Source: Streptacidiphilus sp. P02-A3a (lineage in GTDB: Bacteria; Actinomycetota; Actinomycetes; Streptomycetales; Streptomycetaceae). Taken from it: a DNA stretch of 64,000 nucleotides. Position 1 is the first letter of the stretch. Every line of letters starts with the position of its first letter. Location of the stretch: the NCBI RefSeq assembly GCF_014084105.1, contig NZ_CP048289.1, positions 4,907,922-4,971,921 of the forward strand, given 5' to 3'. Positions 59,956 through 64,000 of the stretch are shown in pieces. Position numbers and translations under genes: made by a program. Under the pieces are notes generated by a model. That model was not told the origin of the DNA. It was given only the letters and a program-made list of their open reading frames with translations, and ran no database searches.

Positions 59956-60504
59956 ATGTCCGAACGACGCGAACGCCGCCGCCTGCACGCCCGAGCCCGA
60001 GCTCTCGGGGTCCCCGTCGAGCAGGCCCGGCGTCGCCCCGCGCCCGCCCCCGCGCGGCGGCCGCTCCCCCCGGAGCCCGCCTGGCCGCGCACGGTGCTGC
60101 CGGACCGGGGCGAGGAGCAGCGCGGGGACTGGCGCGGGGACCGGGGCGAGGAGCAGCACTGGGAGCAGCACGGGGGCCGGGGCCAGGAGCAGCGCGGGGA
60201 CTGGCACGGGGGCCGGGGCCAGGAGCAGCGCGGGGGCAGCGGGGAGCGGGGCCAGGAGCAGCGCGGGGGCAGCGGGGAGCGGGGCCAGGAGCAGCGCGGG
60301 GACTGGCACGGGGGCCGGGGCCAGGAGCAGCGCGGGGGCAGCGGGGAGCGGGGCCAGGAGGGGCGTGGGGGTCTGGGTGGTGCTTCTCAGGCGGTGTGGG
60401 TGCGCTGTTGTGCGGCTACCCGGACGCGGGAGGTCCTGGCCGGTGGCACGGTCGTGATGCTGACCGTCCATGCCGTCGGGTGCGCGGTGTGGACCGCGCG
60501 CTGA
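59956..60504 (+). CDS. Hypothetical protein containing a repetitive segment
   Basis: 182 aa if the frame from ATG 59956 is used: a basic N-terminus (SERRERRRLHARARALGVPV EQ), a middle built of RGQEQRGGSGE and RGQEQRGDWHG units, and a C-terminal part with a hydrophobic stretch (LAGGTVVMLTVHAVGCAVWT). All three frames and the opposite strand are open across the repeat, so which frame is real is uncertain. Family unknown. Confidence 0.4.
   Translation: MSERRERRRLHARARALGVPVEQARRRPAPAPARRPLPPEPAWPRTVLPDRGEEQRGDWRGDRGEEQHWEQHGGRGQEQRGDWHGGRGQEQRGGSGERGQEQRGGSGERGQEQRGDWHGGRGQEQRGGSGERGQEGRGGLGGASQAVWVRCCAATRTREVLAGGTVVMLTVHAVGCAVWTAR
60107..60360. repeat. Minisatellite of 33- and 36-bp units
   Basis: Imperfect tandem units with the common core GGGGCCAGGAGCAGCGCGGG, in 33-bp (with GGCAGCGGGGAGC) and 36-bp (with GACTGGCACGGGGGCC) versions, about seven copies. 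All periods are multiples of three, so copy changes would keep the frame of the surrounding ORF. Confidence 0.75.
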
Positions 60505-60517
60505 GTGTGGTTACCGC

Positions 60518-60645
60518 GCCGCTCGGGTGACCGCTCCTGTCTCCAGGGCGACCCACAGCGCGCCGTCGGGCCCGGGGGCGATGCCGTAGGGGCCGGCGCC
60601 CTCGTCCACCACGCGGACCTCGCTGATGGCCGGGGTTCGACCGGG
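60518..60645 (-). pseudogene. Fragment of a virginiamycin B lyase-like propeller protein
   Basis: The minus strand reads ISEVRVVDEGAGPYGIAPGP and DGALWVALETGAVTRAAR, a blade of the Vgb-type beta-propeller (GPYGIAPGPDGALW). No start codon in place and the remaining blades are missing. A short leftover between the repeat-containing ORF and the monooxygenase gene. Confidence 0.5.
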
Positions 60646-60709
60646 CGCACGGCGGCTCCTGACGGGGTTCGGGCGACGTTTGCGACCGTTGTCGCGGTTC
60701 GTTCACCTC

Positions 60710-61843
60710 CTAGGCCCGGCCGGGCTGCCCGGGTCCGGTGAACAGGTCGATCAGGCTGTGCGGTGAGCGTTCACCGAAGAGGAGTTCGTGCAGGTCGGCG
60801 CCGTCGGCGGCGGCCGCGGCGCTGCGTGGGAAGAGGGCCTGCTCGTAGGCGGCGAGCGCGGTCTCGGGGTCGTCCGGGTGGGCGGCGAGGAGGCGGCCGA
60901 GTTCGGCGCCGTCGTACATGGCCAGGTTGGCGCCCTCGCCGTTGGGGGCCGCGAGGTGGGCGGCGTCGCCGAGCAGGGTCACCCCCGGGACCCGCTCCCA
61001 GCGGTGGTCGACCGGCAGGGCGCTGAGGGGGCGCAGGACCGGGGCGCTCTCGCCGTCGGTGATCAGCGCGGTGAGCTCCGGTGCCCAGCCGTCGAACTCG
61101 CGGGCGATCCGGGCGGCGGCCGCGGCGGGGTCGGTGAAGTCGACGGCGGCGAACCAGTCCTGCGGCTCGGTGAGCGCCACGTAGGTGTGCAGGGTGCCGC
61201 CGTTCTCCCGGTGGGCCTGGATCCCCTTGCCCGGCGCGAGCGCGAACAGCGCCCCGGCGCCGACCGCCTTCGCGGTGGCCGGGTGCCGGGTGTCGGCGTC
61301 GAACAGGTAGGTCTCGACGAAGGACCTGCCGATGTACTCGGGTACCGCGCCGGACAGCAGCGGCCGCACCCGCGACCACGCGCCGTCCGCGCCGACCAGC
61401 AGGCCGGCGGTGACGGTGGCGCCGTCGGCGAAGACGACCTCGTGGCGGCCCGGGCCCAGGGCGCGCACGGCGCTGACCTTGTGCCCCCAGCGCACGGTTC
61501 CGGCCGGGAGCGAGTCGAGCAGGATCCGCCGCAGTTCACCGCGCAGCACCTCGGGGCGGCCGCGGGCGCTGTCGTCGTCGAACAGGACCGTCCCGTCCGG
61601 GGCCAGGATCCGGGTCGCCTCGCGGCCCTCCAGGATCAGGCCGCGGAACTCCTCGCCCAGGCCTGCCGCCCGCAGGGCCGACTGGCCGGTGTCGTCGTGG
61701 ATGTCGAGCATCCCGCCCTGCGAGCGCGCCGTCGCGCGGGGCTCCGCCTCGTAGACCGCGGCCGGGATTCCGTGGACGTGCAGGACCCGGGCGAGCGTGA
61801 GGCCGCCGAGCCCGGCGCCGATGATCGTGACCTCGGTACGCAT
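60710..61843 (-). CDS. FAD-dependent monooxygenase (TetX/PHBH fold)
   Basis: 377 aa. Rossmann GxGxxG in TIIGAGLGGLTLARVLHVHG, the TetX-like MLDIHDDTGQSALRAAGL segment, central VGADGAWSRVRPLL (DG motif), and GD motif in VTLLGDAAHLAAPNGEGANL. Aromatic hydroxylases of this group modify polyketides or antibiotics using NAD(P)H and O2. ATG 61843 has AAGGAG 6 nt upstream. Divergent from a TetR gene with two palindromic operators between them, so probably induced by its substrate. Confidence 0.92.
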   Translation of the reverse strand: MRTEVTIIGAGLGGLTLARVLHVHGIPAAVYEAEPRATARSQGGMLDIHDDTGQSALRAAGLGEEFRGLILEGREATRILAPDGTVLFDDDSARGRPEVLRGELRRILLDSLPAGTVRWGHKVSAVRALGPGRHEVVFADGATVTAGLLVGADGAWSRVRPLLSGAVPEYIGRSFVETYLFDADTRHPATAKAVGAGALFALAPGKGIQAHRENGGTLHTYVALTEPQDWFAAVDFTDPAAAAARIAREFDGWAPELTALITDGESAPVLRPLSALPVDHRWERVPGVTLLGDAAHLAAPNGEGANLAMYDGAELGRLLAAHPDDPETALAAYEQALFPRSAAAAADGADLHELLFGERSPHSLIDLFTGPGQPGRA

Positions 61844-61890
61844 CGGGACTCCTTCGCAGAGGGGGGAAGCCGGGCGGACACCCGACCGTC

Positions 61891-61924
61891 TGGAACGTCG
61901 TTCCATTGTTGGAACGGCGCTCCA
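61891..61924. promoter_or_regulatory. Paired TetR operators
   Basis: TGGAACGTCGTTCCA at 61891-61905 (perfect dyad) and TGGAACGGCGCTCCA at 61910-61924 (one mismatched pair), 19 bp apart, between the divergent monooxygenase and TetR genes. They probably bind the TetR protein encoded at 61944. Confidence 0.8.
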
Positions 61925-61943
61925 GATATGTCAAGCTGGTCGT

Positions 61944-62672
61944 ATGGCAACGCGAACGCGCCGGTCACCGCGGCGTACGCAGGCGCTCTCGCGGGAGCGC
62001 ATCGTGGCGGCCGCGGTCGAACTGCTCGACGCGGTCGGCGAGGACGGGCTGACCTTCCGGGCGCTGACCGAGCGCCTCGCCACCGGGCCCGGGGCGATCT
62101 ACTGGCACGTGGCGAACAAGGGCGAGCTGCTCGGCGCCGCGGCCGAGGCCGTGGTCGGCGCGGCGCTGGCGGTCGAGCCCGCCGGGGCCCCGGGCTCGCC
62201 GCGGCAGGAGATCCGCGCCCTGGCGCTCGGCCTGTTCCAGGCGATCGAGGAACACCCGTGGCTGGGCACGCAGTTGTCGACGCAGCTGGCCCGCAGTCCC
62301 TGGGGGCCGGTGACGCCGCGGATCTTCGAGGGCGTCGGCCGGCGGGTCCGCGCGCTGGGCGTGCCCGAGTCCGGGTGGTTCGCGGCGGTCTCGGTGCTGG
62401 TGCACTACATCCTGGGCGCCGCCGGGCAGAACGCCGCGAACACCGCGGGCGCCCGGGCGCTGGGGCCCGGCACGGACCGCGCCGCCTTCCTCGACGGCGT
62501 CTCGCGGGCCTGGGAGGCGCTGGACCCCGAGGACTACCCGTTCACCCGGGCGTTCGCGGACCAGCTGCGCGGGCACGACGACCGCGAGCAGTTCCTGGCC
62601 GGGGTCGACCTGGTGCTGGCCGGCATCACCGCGCTACAGCTGCCCGGCGACCGGCCCCCACCCACCGTCTGA
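61944..62672 (+). CDS. TetR-family regulator of the monooxygenase
   Basis: 242 aa. N-terminal HTH: SRERIVAAAVELLDAVGEDG, LTFRALTERLATGPGAIYWH, VANKGELLGAAAEAVV. The C-terminal ligand domain (TetR_C type) has HPWLGTQLSTQLARSPWGPV and VHYILGAAGQNAANTAG. It should repress the divergent FAD monooxygenase and itself through the two operators at 61891-61924. Inducer unknown. The ATG lies 20 nt after the second operator. Confidence 0.92.
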   Translation: MATRTRRSPRRTQALSRERIVAAAVELLDAVGEDGLTFRALTERLATGPGAIYWHVANKGELLGAAAEAVVGAALAVEPAGAPGSPRQEIRALALGLFQAIEEHPWLGTQLSTQLARSPWGPVTPRIFEGVGRRVRALGVPESGWFAAVSVLVHYILGAAGQNAANTAGARALGPGTDRAAFLDGVSRAWEALDPEDYPFTRAFADQLRGHDDREQFLAGVDLVLAGITALQLPGDRPPPTV

Positions 62673-62715
62673 GTTCCCATCTGCCGTACCCCGCAACGGC
62701 GTTACTCTGTGGCAC

Positions 62716-63525
62716 GTGAGTGAACCCGATGCCCGCTCGTCACTGGACCTGCTCGCCGCCGACCCCACCGGGGCGCGGCTGGACCTGCTGCTGCCCCAGG
62801 GCCAGGTGGTGGACGACACCGCGGGCGCCGCGGCCCTGTGGCTCAGCGACGGCGCCGCGGACGCCGCGCTGCTGGCGCGGGCGCACGGCGCGGTGGAGCG
62901 GACCGGACTGTGGCCGGTGCTGCTGAACATGGAGGGGATCGAGCTGCCGCCGCGAGCGGAGCAGCCACCGGCCCCCTCCGGCGCCGAGCCCCGGCCCGGC
63001 GCGGAGGCGGTCCTGGCCCAGTGGTCCGTCGGGCTCGAACCCCGCCGGCCGGACCACGACCACCGCGGCTGCGGGACCTGCCTGGCGCTGCTCGAATCGC
63101 GCCGGTCCGAACCGGTCAGCCGGATCACCGCCCGGTGCGACCAGGACCCCGCGCGCACCGCCGCCGCGGTGGCCGGGTACGCGGCGCCCTTCGCGCCGCG
63201 CCTGGCCCTGGTGGCCTGCGCCCGCAGCGCCGACGTGCCGACCGTCCTCGGCTGGGACGGCCCGGCCCGCACCGGTCGCCCGATCGCGCACCACTCGGCC
63301 GTGCTGCGGCGCTGGGAGGAGCGCTACCAGCTGCGGGTCGTCGCGCTCCACGGCGCGGGCCTGGTGTGCAGCGTCGCCTCGCCGCCCAGGACGTTCCAGC
63401 GGGCGCTCGGACTGGCCGTGGACCACCTCGCCTTCTGCCCGGACCTCGCGGGCGAGTTCGAGTCGGTGAACACCCAGGCCGAGGAGCTGGTCGGCACGGC
63501 GCTGTGGTCGTTCCACTGGGACTGA
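62716..63525 (+). CDS. DUF4253-family protein
   Basis: 269 aa. The C-terminal half matches the DUF4253 pattern: GRPIAHHSAVLRRWEERYQL, RVVALHGAGLVCSVASPPRT, AVDHLAFCPDLAGE and a terminal LVGTALWSFHWD. The N-terminal half is variable. Cytoplasmic, no known activity; related proteins sometimes act as SMI1/KNR4-like or immunity-like neighbours, but nothing here supports that. GTG 62716. Confidence 0.8.
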   Translation: MSEPDARSSLDLLAADPTGARLDLLLPQGQVVDDTAGAAALWLSDGAADAALLARAHGAVERTGLWPVLLNMEGIELPPRAEQPPAPSGAEPRPGAEAVLAQWSVGLEPRRPDHDHRGCGTCLALLESRRSEPVSRITARCDQDPARTAAAVAGYAAPFAPRLALVACARSADVPTVLGWDGPARTGRPIAHHSAVLRRWEERYQLRVVALHGAGLVCSVASPPRTFQRALGLAVDHLAFCPDLAGEFESVNTQAEELVGTALWSFHWD

Positions 63526-63553
63526 CCCCCAGGCCCCGGGCGACCGCCCGGGG

Positions 63554-63594
63554 GGGGTGAAGCAGGGCTTGTGGCCGGGGTGAAGCAGGGCTTG
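63554..63594. repeat. Direct repeat upstream of the lipoprotein gene
   Basis: An 18-bp sequence, GGGGTGAAGCAGGGCTTG, occurs at 63554-63571 and exactly again at 63577-63594 (23 bp apart, about two helix turns), 70-110 nt before the lipoprotein start. The second copy is followed by CTTCC, giving a GAAGC/GCTTC dyad. Possible activator or repressor site. Confidence 0.5.
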
Positions 63595-63663
63595 CTTCCT
63601 CGGGTCGGGGGCGGTCGGCACAGTGGAGCGGACCACCCCTCCCCCGCCCGACCAGGAGTCACC

Positions 63664-64000
63664 ATGCCCCAGCGGATCACCGCGCCGACCGCCCTGCTCG
63701 TCCTTGGCGCCGTGGTGGGCGCGACCGCGACCGGGTGCGGCGCGACGGCCGCCGCGCGCCCCGGGACCGCGCCCCCCACGACCACGACCACCGCCGCGAC
63801 GGCGACCGCGTCCGCTGCCGCCGCGGGCGGCGGACGCGCGGGCGGCGGGGGCTGGACGCTGAGCGCGCCCGGGTCGGCGGCGGGCCTGGCCCGGTTCCAG
63901 CCGCCCGCCGCCGAGTCGGCGAAGCTGACCCAGTCGCTCGACCGCACCGCCCAGGAGCTGGGCCTGACCGGCAGCACCGTCGAGGCGGTCTACGCCGATC
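63664..64000 (+). CDS. Lipoprotein or secreted protein, N-terminal part (runs off the window)
   Basis: 112 residues visible. Signal helix TALLVLGAVVGATATGCGAT with a lipobox-like cysteine, a Thr/Ala/Gly-rich linker, then GWTLSAPGSAAGLARFQPPA and AKLTQSLDRTAQELGLTGST. AGGAG precedes ATG 63664. Likely anchored outside the membrane; the function cannot be told from this part. Confidence 0.65.
   Translation, partial: MPQRITAPTALLVLGAVVGATATGCGATAAARPGTAPPTTTTTAATATASAAAAGGGRAGGGGWTLSAPGSAAGLARFQPPAAESAKLTQSLDRTAQELGLTGSTVEAVYAD

Noticed and set aside
60107-60360. CRISPR-like periodic pattern
   Set aside because: Units are contiguous, without unique spacers, and all periods are multiples of three; a coding or non-coding minisatellite instead.

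Overview
The window is high-GC DNA with secreted glycoside hydrolases carrying CBM2 modules, a clpP3/clpP4/popR locus, a CebR operator, the 2-methylisoborneol (2-MIB) odorant genes and pSAM2-type integrative elements. Together these point to a Streptomyces-like actinomycete (Streptomycetaceae). No rRNA or tRNA gene and no CRISPR array was seen. All functions are read from the sequence; no database search was run.

Layout. 1-1.9 kb: a divergent sugar-acid catabolic locus (enolase-superfamily dehydratase, KDPG-type aldolase, KDG-type kinase). 3-6.2 kb: three genes for two zinc-ribbon proteins and a small partner sharing a glycine/asparagine motif. 6.3-8.2 kb: PopR box, clpP3, clpP4 (catalytic His replaced by Gly) and convergent popR. 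8.4-12.7 kb: CebR-controlled GH48 cellulase and a GH10 xylanase. 12.7-15 kb: a MarR gene, a DUF6528-like secreted protein and a TetR gene cut by an IS5-type element.

14.9-40 kb is an accessory island. An IS element abuts the remnant of one AICE (broken rep, xis, int), followed by a roughly 1-kb toxin-tip/immunity cassette between two att-like blocks. A second, more complete AICE (rep, xis, int, regulators, no transfer gene) lies next. Then come an immunity gene and a 2842-residue Rhs/YD-repeat polymorphic toxin that ends in a HINT domain and a putative nuclease tip. A divergent 1523-residue lectin/LamG surface protein follows. The two AICEs and the orphan cassette are inserted on the toxin-tip side of the rhs gene, and the cassette begins inside the conserved end of the HINT-coding sequence. 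This is the most interesting structure in the window.

40.2-44.6 kb: 2-MIB locus. A family 2B encapsulin shell gene is divergent from 2-MIB synthase and GPP methyltransferase, with a 16-bp perfect palindrome in the shared promoter region. 44.6-57.2 kb: many ordinary genes interrupted by small frameshifts (SH3-like protein, sigma factor, GNAT, LysR, MFS, PRC-barrel, ABC permease), mixed with intact F420-type oxidoreductases and a GNAT. The indel density suggests poor consensus quality or recent decay. 57.2-64 kb: an intact operon (RHH regulator, DUF4097 protein, ABC transporter), a FAD monooxygenase with a divergent TetR regulator, a DUF4253-like protein and the start of a lipoprotein gene.
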